The notes under the pieces: generated by a model
Told to the model about the DNA's origin: nothing
Seen by the model: only the letters and a program-made list of their open reading frames with translations
Database searches by the model: none
Made by a program: the position numbers and the translations under genes
Shown here: piece by piece, positions 35,311 through 43,792 of the stretch
Layout of the letters: each line of letters starts with the position of its first letter
Numbering within the stretch: the first letter of the stretch is position 1
Assembly (NCBI GenBank): GCA_910579275.1
Contig: CAJTTO010000007.1
Location: 49,472 to 113,471, forward strand
DNA length: 64,000 nucleotides
Source of the DNA: an uncultured Lachnospiraceae bacterium
GTDB taxonomy: Bacteria > Bacillota > Clostridia > Lachnospirales > Lachnospiraceae
Direction: 5' to 3'

Positions 35311-35904
35311 TCATACGTTGTCTTCCAAAATATCCAACACCTCTTTCATGGAAGTCTCCAATTCATGCTGGTTATCATTCTTTATGATAAGAAGATCGTC
35401 CTTTATCTTCGGATCATCCAAATTAGACGGAATATTAAAATTACATTCCGCAAGGTACTCATTCCAGTGCGCCAGTTTCCATGTATCGCGCTCCGAATTT
35501 CTGCGGATCATGCGCTCATGTACAACTTCCGGTGACGTCTCCACCCAGACAACTACAAGACTGGCATTTTTCTCATTTAATTTATCTTTCAGATTCAAGA
35601 TATACTCCATATTCCTGATTTCCCTGGTAAAGGGAGCATTTATGAGTACAATATCTTCATAATCCAAAGCTTCCAGTGCCAGCGCCACGATACAGTCATA
35701 TTCCGGATCCCTGATGTACTGTTCAAAAAAATCACTGCTGCGGTCAAATGGCTGTCCAGCCACTGCAAATATATGCTTTGACAGTGTAATAAGGGTATCC
35801 TTGTCAAGATACACTACATGCTTCAACCGCTCTGCCAGCAGTTTCGAAATATATGTTTTTCCGCTTGCTGGCGGCGAAGTAACCAGAATTAGTTTCTTTT
35901 GCAT
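35311..35904 (-). CDS. P-loop NTPase/kinase-like protein
   Basis: A 197-aa protein with Walker A SPPASGKT (10-17), D36 in a YLDKDTL segment, and a Walker B-like ALDYEDIVLINAPF. It has the size and order of AAA_33/zeta-like nucleotide or small-molecule kinases; W/R-rich lid residues (RMIRRNSERD) fit. The phosphoryl acceptor is unknown. It is downstream of the CaCA exchanger and likely independent of the CIS. Confidence 0.75.
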   Translation of the reverse strand: MQKKLILVTSPPASGKTYISKLLAERLKHVVYLDKDTLITLSKHIFAVAGQPFDRSSDFFEQYIRDPEYDCIVALALEALDYEDIVLINAPFTREIRNMEYILNLKDKLNEKNASLVVVWVETSPEVVHERMIRRNSERDTWKLAHWNEYLAECNFNIPSNLDDPKIKDDLLIIKNDNQHELETSMKEVLDILEDNV

Positions 35905-36006
35905 ATGTTTCCACCTTTCTTTTTAAAGCTTCGTCCTTTTTGATACTCATACAACCGTATATCTTCCTTGCGAAACTTTCCGCATGGCGCTTCCCTGGAT
36001 TATAAT

Positions 36007-36975
36007 TTACAGTAAATACATAAAATATCCCAGATATCCAAGCAGCAGCAGACCGCCTTCCACACGGTTCAGGCTCTTTCCACTGAAAGAGAAGATCCAC
36101 AGCAGCACTCCCGCTGCCACAGCCACAATAAAATCCACAATAAATTTACTCTCGAAAATTACCGGTGTAATCAATGCGGATGTTCCTACCACAAAAAGGA
36201 CATTGAAAATATTGCTTCCCACAATATTTCCGATCGCAATATCCGCACTGCCTTTTCTCGCCGCTGAAACAGATGTAAACAATTCCGGCAGAGATGTTCC
36301 CAGCGCCACAATTGTAAGACCTATAAACCGCTCACTCAGACCTATGATCCTCGCGATCGCTGTTGCTGCATCCACAGTGACGCTGCTGCCGATTACAATA
36401 AGCGCAAGACCAATAACCGTGAACAAAAACAGCATTGCCATACTTTTTTCCTTTTTATCCCCTCCTCTTTCTAAAATTTCTCCCCCATCGTGCTCTGGAT
36501 TCATGTCAGTGCCTTTTTTTGCCATCTTAACAAGATAAAAAAGATACAGCAGAAAAACAACCCACAATCCGGCTCCTTCCAGTCTTGAAATCTCATTTCC
36601 CTCATACCCCATCCAGAGAAGGATTAACATTATTACAATCATAAAGGGCATTTCATATTTTATAGTCGAAGATGCAACAGGAACTACCTTTTTTGTCAAA
36701 AATGCCGTGAGACCTAAGATGATAAGGATATTCAAAATATTGCTTCCCGCCACATTTCCAATGGTAATGCCTGCATTCCCCTTAAGCGCCGCCGAAATGC
36801 TTACTGCAGCCTCAGGTGCGCTTGTTCCCATAGCAACAATGGTAAGCCCGACCACAAGCTGCGGAATCCCAAACTTCGAAGCAATTCCTGACGAACCATC
36901 CACAAAGAAATCCGCACCCTTGATAAGCATTGTAAAACCTGAGGCCAATAAAAATATCTGTAAAGCAGTCTCCAT
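36007..36975 (-). CDS. CaCA-family cation/calcium exchanger
   Basis: ATG 36975 (GGAG site) is preferred to a GTG at 36999. The 322-aa membrane protein has the two inverted alpha repeats of the family: GTSAPEAAVSISAALKG with GNVAGSNILN, and GTSLPELFTSVSAARKG with GNIVGSNIFN. About ten membrane helices are visible, with a charged loop (MNPEHDGGEILE) in the middle. It exchanges Na+ or H+ for Ca2+ across the membrane (YrbG-like family). Confidence 0.9.
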   Translation of the reverse strand: METALQIFLLASGFTMLIKGADFFVDGSSGIASKFGIPQLVVGLTIVAMGTSAPEAAVSISAALKGNAGITIGNVAGSNILNILIILGLTAFLTKKVVPVASSTIKYEMPFMIVIMLILLWMGYEGNEISRLEGAGLWVVFLLYLFYLVKMAKKGTDMNPEHDGGEILERGGDKKEKSMAMLFLFTVIGLALIVIGSSVTVDAATAIARIIGLSERFIGLTIVALGTSLPELFTSVSAARKGSADIAIGNIVGSNIFNVLFVVGTSALITPVIFESKFIVDFIVAVAAGVLLWIFSFSGKSLNRVEGGLLLLGYLGYFMYLL

Positions 36976-37020
36976 ATCTTCAATCTCCAATCTTTTCACA
37001 TAACCATTTCGGCATAGTCT

Positions 37021-37212
37021 TTACAAGACCTTGCTACCGTTTGCCATCAGCTTAAACCGCACGCCTAAAAACGCCCCATCATGACGACACATCTGCATCC
37101 TTCCCAAGAAGATATCAAAATACATTTCTCCGCACATCTGTTTTGTCCGCGATGATAAGCGCCGCTGAGACTGCACTGATGGTTCCGCCCGTTGATTCAA
37201 TTTTTCCCACAT
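37021..37212 (-). pseudogene. decayed C-terminal fragment of an HD-domain protein
   Basis: Two frames together resemble the end of a clostridial HD-domain hydrolase. One frame gives GGTISAVSAALIIADKTDVRRN and then a stop; another gives EMYFDIFLGRMQMCRHDGAFLGV followed by FKLMANG. The part between (normally about 50 residues in my memory of the family) is missing. So this is a deletion and frameshift relic between phoR and the exchanger gene. Confidence 0.5.
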
Positions 37213-37229
37213 AATTTTATCTCCCGTTT

Positions 37230-38537
37230 TTAAGCGCTGCCCCTGTCCCAGACAATAAATACATTTGTTCCGACTCCCGGCCGACTCATCAGCTTCACAT
37301 CCGCACCTGTCAGATTACAGATATGCTTTACAATCGCAAGCCCAAGTCCCGTGCCTCCAAGTTCCTTTGACCTGCTTTTATCCACCCGATAAAAACGTTC
37401 AAAAATTCTCTCCTGATGCTCCAGTGAAATGCCGATACCGGTATCCTCTACCGAGAAGATAACCTGCGTTCCCTCTTTTTGCACTTTTACAGTTACTTTA
37501 CCGTTCGGTTTGTTATACCGGATGGCATTTTCAATCAAATTGTAGGTAAGCTCCTGTGCAAGCTCCTTTCCGATATGGACATCTGCCCTGTCATCTCCTT
37601 CATACATTACGTCAATACTATTTTTCGCTGCCCCAAAAGAAAGCATTTCCACACTTTCTTTTGCGATTTCTGCCAGATCTACCGAATCAAGAGTATCTTT
37701 TGCATTTCCTGCATCTAATTGCGATAGCTTGATAATGTCATTAATCAGGGTAAGCAGTCTTGCAGCGCTTTTACGAATTTCCCCTGAAAAGCGCTTGATC
37801 TCCTTTTCATCTACAAGTCCTGCCTCCATCAGCTCCGCGTAGCCTGATATCGCCGCAAGGGGTGTCTTTAGTTCGTGGCTTACATTGGCGGTAAATTCCT
37901 GCCTTATATTTGCAGCAGACAGGATTTCCTCATGCTGTAAGCGGATTTTTCTTGTAAACGGGATCAGCTCGGGATAACTTTTCTCCTCGTCAATATGTTC
38001 CATGTCCCCTGCCATTTCATCGATCGGTTTCACGATGGCAGAGGTCAGGTAGTGCGACACCATCAGACAGACAGCCGCAAGAAGCAGCGCCGTTGTCAGC
38101 ACCATTGGAAGGGCGGACCAAAGAACAGCCACGACGCTGTGCGCCTCCCTGCCTACTCTGAGTATCTGCCCATTATCCAGTTTTTTTGCATAATAAAATA
38201 CACTCTCTGACAGGGTATCCGACTTTCTGATTCCTATGCCGGTTCCGGAAGTGATTGCCTCCACAATTTCCGGTCTGTCCATATGATTGGCAAGCAACTG
38301 CCCATCTACGGTGGAGTCAAACAAAACCTTACCGTCCGCATCTATCAATGTAATTCTCAAATTGTCTATTTTTCGCTCATAAAAGTCTTCATCAATCAAT
38401 AAACTTGCCACAACCGCCAGATCAGAAAAAACCTGTTTTTTTAATTGTGAATAAAACACTGCAGTCATTACAATCGTGGTTATCACAACAGAAAAAAGTG
38501 CAATGACGGTGAACCGTCTGTTTATTTTCTGTCTCAT
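37230..38537 (-). CDS. phoR: sensor histidine kinase, PhoR-like
   Basis: A 435-aa protein with an N-terminal membrane helix, an extracytoplasmic segment of about 110 residues, a second membrane helix (about 140-162), HAMP-like linker, H-box FTANVSHELKTPL, N-box NLIENAIRYN, G1 VEDTGIGI, F-box ERFYRVD and G2 GGTGLGLAIVK. Its start overlaps the response regulator stop by 4 bases. Adjacent Na/Pi symporter and Pho-box-like repeats point to phosphate control. Confidence 0.88.
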   Translation of the reverse strand: MRQKINRRFTVIALFSVVITTIVMTAVFYSQLKKQVFSDLAVVASLLIDEDFYERKIDNLRITLIDADGKVLFDSTVDGQLLANHMDRPEIVEAITSGTGIGIRKSDTLSESVFYYAKKLDNGQILRVGREAHSVVAVLWSALPMVLTTALLLAAVCLMVSHYLTSAIVKPIDEMAGDMEHIDEEKSYPELIPFTRKIRLQHEEILSAANIRQEFTANVSHELKTPLAAISGYAELMEAGLVDEKEIKRFSGEIRKSAARLLTLINDIIKLSQLDAGNAKDTLDSVDLAEIAKESVEMLSFGAAKNSIDVMYEGDDRADVHIGKELAQELTYNLIENAIRYNKPNGKVTVKVQKEGTQVIFSVEDTGIGISLEHQERIFERFYRVDKSRSKELGGTGLGLAIVKHICNLTGADVKLMSRPGVGTNVFIVWDRGSA

Positions 38538-39205
38538 TCCAGCTTATACCCCACATTCCTCACAGTAATAATCAGGCTGCCCGCATCTTTCAGCTTTTTG
38601 CGGAGTGTTTTGATATGCATGTCAACGGTTCTGCTTTCCCCTGCAAAATCCGTCCCCCATACATTTTCCATGATTGTTTCCCTTGTCAGCACAATACCCA
38701 GATTGGAAAGAAATAACCTGAGCAGCTCATATTCTTTGAATGTCAGTTCCACATTTTCCTCATCCACAAGGCAGAGTCGTCTGTCCTGATCAAGATATAT
38801 ATTTTTATATTTTAAGACCACGTCATCACTCGTCGGTTTAATGCGCCGCATAATTGCCTTAATACGTGACATAAGCTCCATCACACCAAACGGTTTTGTA
38901 ATGTAGTCATCAGCTCCCTGATCAAGTCCCCTGACAGTATCTATTTCTGAATCTTTCGCTGTCACAAGTATGACAGGCAGTTCTTTTGTACCATTATCTG
39001 AACGGAGCCTTTTCAGTACGGACAGTCCATCCTCCCCCGGCAGCATGACATCGAGAAGCAATAAATCAGGCTTCATTTCCTGCATTCCTCTGTCAAAAGC
39101 TTCCGTATCATCAAACGCACGTACATCATATCCGTTTCCCTTTATAGCATAACTTTCTATCTCCTGAATATTCTTATCATCTTCCAAAATATAGATCAAT
39201 GACAT
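38534..39205 (-). CDS. phoB: response regulator, PhoB/PhoP-like (OmpR family)
   Basis: A 223-aa protein with a receiver domain (acidic pair ED, phospho-acceptor D in LLLDVMLPGEDG, K in ILVTAKD) and an OmpR-type winged helix (FKEYELLRLFLSN, WGTDFAGESRTVDMHIKTLRKKL). GGAGG precedes the ATG. Likely binds the direct repeats upstream of the Na/Pi symporter gene. Confidence 0.88.
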   Translation of the reverse strand: MSLIYILEDDKNIQEIESYAIKGNGYDVRAFDDTEAFDRGMQEMKPDLLLLDVMLPGEDGLSVLKRLRSDNGTKELPVILVTAKDSEIDTVRGLDQGADDYITKPFGVMELMSRIKAIMRRIKPTSDDVVLKYKNIYLDQDRRLCLVDEENVELTFKEYELLRLFLSNLGIVLTRETIMENVWGTDFAGESRTVDMHIKTLRKKLKDAGSLIITVRNVGYKLE

Positions 39206-39252
39206 AGGCGCTAACCTCCTTTTTCCGAAATTTCTTAAACCATGCTAATTTT

Positions 39253-39411
39253 TTACATAGCTTCTTTTGTTATATATCCTAATGCAGCTACTCTTTTCTG
39301 TACGTCCTTTTCATAAAATGCCACAAATTTTTCTGCCCCATTTCTTATACCCACCACACATACCATGATCATTGCAAAACACATACAGATACTCTCAAGT
39401 AAAATTAACAT
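39253..39411 (-). CDS. small membrane protein (52 aa)
   Basis: A short frame with a good site (GGAG, 9 nt before ATG) in the gap between the symporter and response regulator genes. Residues 1-22 form one hydrophobic helix (LESICMCFAMIMVCVVGI), followed by a charged tail ending YITKEAM. Gene order suggests cotranscription with the Pho genes. No family recognised. Confidence 0.5.
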   Translation of the reverse strand: MLILLESICMCFAMIMVCVVGIRNGAEKFVAFYEKDVQKRVAALGYITKEAM

Positions 39412-39567
39412 TCCCTTTTTCTCCAATAATTTGATGCTTATTCAAATCTGCCTTATGGTTAAACATACAAAGGCAAAAAGGAACAAATCATATTAACAGT
39501 AACTATCTGCATCCCATTTGCAAAGCTGCCCCTGCATAGTTACATTATACTGATAATTTACGTTTCC

Positions 39568-41328
39568 TCAAGTTTTTTCCAGCGAATACTTTTCTGTATA
39601 TCCTTCAAGCAGTTCTTTATACAACTCGTCCCTCTCTTTAACATTTCGTGCATATTGATGTAATGCGTACTGGTCTGTTTCGGATACCATCTGCTCCTCC
39701 GCTATGTTGGAACAATGCTTCGCAATACGCTCCAGGGAAGTGACCATGTCTGTAAGTGCCATACCAAGTTCCACGGAGCACTTCCCCTTTTCCAGTCTCC
39801 TGCTATGGTTCTTTCGGATCTCTTTTTTTATCTGGCTGATCACATCGGCAAGCGGATCAATACGAAACGCCATCTCGTTGTCCCCATGTATAAAACCGGA
39901 AACCGTACATTCCACGATCTCAAGGGTTGCCTCATAGATCAGTCTTGTTTCGGCAGCCGCATTCTTTGAAAATTTTTCTTTGTTCTTATACAGCTTCTTT
40001 TGTGCGAATGCGATGCCCTTTGTATAATCAGATATCCTTTCAAAATCCGTAATGCACTTGCTAAACTGACTGATGGTCTTACTGTCCTGTTCAGAGAGTG
40101 GCTTTGCAGAAAGTTTTGCCAGATAGGATGATAACTCATCCTCCCTAAGATCTACCTCCTGCTCGATATCCATAATTGTCTGCACTGCATTTTCATCATA
40201 TTTATCCTGTACGAATACACATAAACTCATTGCCTTTAAGATAAGCTGTGCCATATCACACACCGCATTTTTACATTGTGCAACCGCAAACGCAGGTCTT
40301 TCCAGAAATCTTTTGTCCAGCGCTCTTTCTGACGTTTCCAGTGTTTCGTCCCCTGACTGCGGAATGGCAAAATATGCAAGTTTTACCAGCAGCTTGGAAG
40401 CAGGAAGCAACACAATTGTCGCGACAATATTAAACACGCTATGTATCACAGCAATGACCGCACCATTTGCCGTATCCGACAAAAAAGCAAACTGTGCAAA
40501 ATGATTCATGGCATAAAATACTGCCATAAACACAAATGTACCTATCAAGTTAAAATAAAGATGTACCAAAGATGCCCTTCTTGCATTCCTGTTTGCCCCG
40601 ACACCAGAAAGCAGAGCCGTGACACAGGTTCCGATATTCTGCCCCATGATCACCGGAAGCGCAGCGCCCACCGTTACGCTTCCAGTGGCGCACATCGCCT
40701 GCAAAATACCGACAGAAGCAGAAGAACTCTGGATCACTGCAGTTAAAACCGCTCCAACTGCCATACCCAAAAGAGGATTTTCAAATGCCGTAAAAAGCGA
40801 GGTAAATTCCGGTACATCTGCAAGCGGCTTTACAGCGCTGCTCATGGTATCCATTCCAAACATAAGCACTGCAAACCCGATCAGAATCGTTCCCACATCA
40901 TTCTTTTTTGTATTTTTGATAAACATTACCAGTACCACACCGACGAGTGCCAATACCGGGGAAAAAGACGAGGGTTTCAGAAGTTTTACAAAGAAATTCC
41001 CGCTTTCGATACCAGACAAACTTAGAATCCACGATGTAACTGTCGTACCGATATTTGCGCCCATAATCACACCGACTGCCTGTGACAGCTTCATAATACC
41101 AGAATTGACAAACCCCACTACCATAACCGTCGCAGCGGAAGAAGACTGAATCACCGCTGTCACACCTGCACCAAGCAGGACAGCCTTCACAGGATTATTC
41201 GTCATACTCTCCAGTACATGTTCCAGCCTGCCGCCTGCCATCCTGGACAAGGCATCTCCCATCGTTTTCATTCCATATAAAAATAATGCCAGCCCGCCAA
41301 TCATTGTCAGTAATCCAAAAAAATCCAT
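39568..41328 (-). CDS. Na/Pi cotransporter family protein
   Basis: A 586-aa protein with two copies of the Na/Pi (NptA/SLC34-like) repeat: GAGVTAVIQSSSAATVMVVGF and GAVLTAVIQSSSASVGIL, each with the QSSS signature. MGANIGTTVTS and MGQNIGTCVTA follow them. The C-terminal 230 residues are a PhoU-like helical domain (DFERISDYTKGIAF, LERIAKHCSNIAE). It imports phosphate with Na+. A triple direct repeat upstream suggests PhoB control. Confidence 0.92.
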   Translation of the reverse strand: MDFFGLLTMIGGLALFLYGMKTMGDALSRMAGGRLEHVLESMTNNPVKAVLLGAGVTAVIQSSSAATVMVVGFVNSGIMKLSQAVGVIMGANIGTTVTSWILSLSGIESGNFFVKLLKPSSFSPVLALVGVVLVMFIKNTKKNDVGTILIGFAVLMFGMDTMSSAVKPLADVPEFTSLFTAFENPLLGMAVGAVLTAVIQSSSASVGILQAMCATGSVTVGAALPVIMGQNIGTCVTALLSGVGANRNARRASLVHLYFNLIGTFVFMAVFYAMNHFAQFAFLSDTANGAVIAVIHSVFNIVATIVLLPASKLLVKLAYFAIPQSGDETLETSERALDKRFLERPAFAVAQCKNAVCDMAQLILKAMSLCVFVQDKYDENAVQTIMDIEQEVDLREDELSSYLAKLSAKPLSEQDSKTISQFSKCITDFERISDYTKGIAFAQKKLYKNKEKFSKNAAAETRLIYEATLEIVECTVSGFIHGDNEMAFRIDPLADVISQIKKEIRKNHSRRLEKGKCSVELGMALTDMVTSLERIAKHCSNIAEEQMVSETDQYALHQYARNVKERDELYKELLEGYTEKYSLEKT

Positions 41329-41380
41329 TTGACTATAGTCCCCCTAAAGATTTTTCTTATAGAAAAATGGTATCCAATCT

Positions 41381-41423
41381 ATGTAAAATCTAAAAGATGA
41401 TTTATGTAAAATTTGAGTAAAAT
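41381..41423 (-). promoter_or_regulatory. Pho-box-like direct repeats upstream of the Na/Pi gene
   Basis: On the minus strand the unit ATTTTACAT or ATTTTACTC occurs at 41423-41415, 41412-41404 and 41389-41381. The first two start 11 bases apart and the third 23 bases further, as in PhoB/PhoP boxes built from TTNACA repeats with an 11-base period. A TATAAG -10 candidate follows. The sequence from 41424 to 41588 holds only a short open piece ending at 41433 (KMRETDIRQELDLF), of unclear meaning. Confidence 0.6.
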
Positions 41424-41588
41424 TTTATTCCGCTATGTTCGTTGCATGGTCTCCCATTCCGTCAGGATATTTTGAACCATAAACAGATCCAATTCCTGTC
41501 TTATATCCGTTTCCCTCATTTTGGCAGATAATACAATAGAGTCTTTTATCGTCAGGAATAAGAAAGCCAAAAACACAAGTTAGTTATA

Positions 41589-41742
41589 TTTGAGTTTCCC
41601 TATTTTTGAAATTTGTGTCTCTGAAACCCGCATAAAATCAGTATTTATCATAAAAGGGACAATCACAACTGGAAATTACCCATTCGTTTCGTATTTATGT
41701 GGCTTTGCAAAAAGCGGACAGGAAAAAATGGGGAAACTCAAA
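41589..41742. mobile_element. MITE-like element
   Basis: A 154-bp segment with 19-bp terminal inverted repeats (TTTGAGTTTCCCTATTTTT at 41589-41607; its inverse at 41724-41742 with one mismatch) and a flanking 7-bp direct repeat AGTTATA (41582-41588 and 41743-41749), as a target duplication. No coding capacity of its own is evident. Autonomous partner unknown. Confidence 0.6.
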
Positions 41743-41841
41743 AGTTATATCATTGTAATCCAGTCAATTGTATGATATAATTTCGGTATTATTGATAGTG
41801 GTAAATCGAAATCTGGTACGAGAAATTATTGGAGGATTAAC

Positions 41842-42081
41842 ATGAAGAAAATAATAGCAGGAATAGGATTTGAAATTACAGGGGCATTGATGTTGCTGTT
41901 TCCATCTTTAATAGCAAGTATAAGTTTAGAAAATACCACCGAGTGGAATACCCAATTGGGAAGATACTGGCAGACCATATTTAATTTAAGATTGCTTCCG
42001 GTAATAATTATAGGTTCTGTTTTGCTAATTACAGGTATTATATTCTCTTTATGGGGAATTTTTTCAAAATCGGAGAAGTAA
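41842..42081 (+). CDS. small membrane protein (79 aa)
   Basis: The only plus-strand protein gene I support here. ATG follows GGAGG at good spacing. Two hydrophobic helices (about 5-28 and 50-73) flank a polar loop (ENTTEWNTQLGRYWQT). No family is recognised. It lies between a MITE-like element and a TnpV relic, which suggests recent rearrangement. Confidence 0.65.
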   Translation: MKKIIAGIGFEITGALMLLFPSLIASISLENTTEWNTQLGRYWQTIFNLRLLPVIIIGSVLLITGIIFSLWGIFSKSEK

Positions 42082-42099
42082 AAGTTACCAGCAAGGTAA

Positions 42100-42323
42100 C
42101 TCCCAACAGCGGTAAACCCTATTTCGACAAGAGGTTCAATCTGATTTTCACACCGCACCGTGAAAATTCCCAAAAACTCCAGCAATAAATAAATTCCTCC
42201 ATGATTCTCCTTTAAAAATCGCTGCCTCATTCTTCCATACTTCCCGATCTGATATTCCGTCGTATCCGAAAGTTTGAAGTCTGGAATCAGATAGTCACCT
42301 TCCCAATGATATGTAATTTCCAT
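42100..42323 (-). pseudogene. TnpV-like gene, truncated
   Basis: The first 45 codons (EITYHWEGDYLIPDFKL, then YQIGKYGRMRQRFLKENHGGIYL) match the N-terminus of TnpV proteins of clostridial transposons (Tn4451 type). The normal downstream part is replaced by an unrelated stretch that runs antisense into the plus-strand gene. So the gene is deleted internally and non-functional. No gene is seen between 42324 and 42447. Confidence 0.65.
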
Positions 42324-42447
42324 ATATAATCGTCTTTCTTTGTGCTAGAGCGTGTTTACAGATATGAATAAAAGGATTATCACCTTCTTCCTTTACCACA
42401 ACATCTGCAAGTTTCCATTCACCACAAATGAGCCAGCTGCATATGTT

Positions 42448-42510
42448 GTATTTTAGCAGATGTCCCATTTCCGCTAAAATACTGCATTTGCCGGAAATGT
42501 TTACATCTAC
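42448..42510. repeat. interleaved inverted repeats downstream of the YD-like lipoprotein gene
   Basis: GTATTTTAGC (42448-42457) pairs with GCTAAAATAC (42473-42482). CATTTCCG (42466-42473) pairs with CGGAAATG (42492-42499), extended by GCAGATGT/ACATCTAC with one mismatch. The two pairings interlock in the order A-B-A-B, so they exclude one another or form a pseudoknot. It follows the stop at 42542 by about 30 bases and could act as a 3-prime end signal. Confidence 0.5.
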
Positions 42511-42541
42511 AGTTTACATCATATCATATCACATCAACAAC

Positions 42542-43792
42542 TTATTCATAATAAGTATAGACTGTATGACTTTTTACTTTTATGGTTCCATCTTCATTGT
42601 AACCATAACGCATTACCATATCTCCTTCTTCATTGTATTCATACCTGTGTTGATAATCAATAGTTCCATCCTGATTATATACGCATAATGATACAGTATT
42701 TCCGTTTGCATCATATTCAAAAACTTCTCGTCCTAAAATTCCGTCCTGATTGTAGTTTCGCTCCTCCATCACCTTGCCATCGGCATTATATTCACGTACT
42801 TTGGATAATCTGTCTTTTGATGCATATGTACTCTCCCTTACCATGCTTCCAATCCCATCATATTCAAAGGACTTTTGTTCCCATTTAAAACCGTCCTCAT
42901 CAAATGTATATTCTGTTGTTAGATTATTGCCTGTATTATACTCATATGCGTTTGAGGATTTCCAGTCTATGGTTCCATCCATATTATAGAGTATCTGTTC
43001 GAGCATATTCCCGCTGTTGTCATAGCGCCATGTATATTCCAGATACTTTACACCATTTTCATTGTATGAATACTGTGCACGCCTGTTATTGTTATAATCA
43101 TATTCATATGTATTTGAAGCTTTCCAAATGACAGCACCTCTATTGTCATAGGAATACTCAGCTACCATGTTGCCGCTGTCATCATAAATACGTCTGATAT
43201 CCACATGCCTTGTACCATCAGGTTCATAACGATATTGTGTCGTCAGGTTTCCATCCTCATTATATTCATATGTCTCATAATATCCATTCCACATTTCCAC
43301 ATTATTGATTTTCTTATAGTAATAATATGATATTTGGTTCCCATTTTTGTCATATTCATATGTATTCTCTGAAATATAATCTTTACTGTAATAATTGCAT
43401 GCTGTTAATCTGCCTTCTGAATCATATTTTCGTATTGATTTTTCATAATGACGATCTTCCGTTATCATATTGCCCATTTCATCGTATTCCCGTATATACG
43501 AACAATCCCAGTCAATGGAGTTGTCCTTGTTATAGACATATTGTGCCGTCATGTTTCCCTTCTCGTCATATTCCCGAAAAATCTCCATCTTTCCATTGGC
43601 ATTAAAACACTTTTCAGATTTTATTTGCCTTTTCTCATTGGATATTGTATCCACCAATATTGCCATATCACTTTCTTTATCAGTACTTTTTTTATCTGCA
43701 GAATGAATGTTTATACATCCAGACAAAAATGTCATTATCATAATTACAACACTAATCAGTAACCTTTTTCCCTGTTTCATTTTACTGCTCAT
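42542..43792 (-). CDS. lipoprotein with YD-like repeats, candidate immunity protein (copy B)
   Basis: A 416-aa protein. The N-terminus (KRLLISVVIMIMTFLSGC) is a lipoprotein signal with C at the lipobox. The rest consists of about 18 short repeats of a Y.YD..GN.....Y..DG type, as in RHS/YD or MORN-like sheets. The start overlaps the stop of the GH19 gene (ATGA). It is paralogous to 45257-46495. Pairing with a cell-wall hydrolase gene suggests an outside-facing inhibitor, like the lipoprotein immunity proteins of peptidoglycan-targeting T6SS effectors; this is inference. Confidence 0.72.
   Translation of the reverse strand: MSSKMKQGKRLLISVVIMIMTFLSGCINIHSADKKSTDKESDMAILVDTISNEKRQIKSEKCFNANGKMEIFREYDEKGNMTAQYVYNKDNSIDWDCSYIREYDEMGNMITEDRHYEKSIRKYDSEGRLTACNYYSKDYISENTYEYDKNGNQISYYYYKKINNVEMWNGYYETYEYNEDGNLTTQYRYEPDGTRHVDIRRIYDDSGNMVAEYSYDNRGAVIWKASNTYEYDYNNNRRAQYSYNENGVKYLEYTWRYDNSGNMLEQILYNMDGTIDWKSSNAYEYNTGNNLTTEYTFDEDGFKWEQKSFEYDGIGSMVRESTYASKDRLSKVREYNADGKVMEERNYNQDGILGREVFEYDANGNTVSLCVYNQDGTIDYQHRYEYNEEGDMVMRYGYNEDGTIKVKSHTVYTYYE

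Noticed and set aside
41433..41563. Open piece encoding KMRETDIRQELDLFMVQN as a gene
   Set aside because: It has no start with a ribosome site; at most a short relic.
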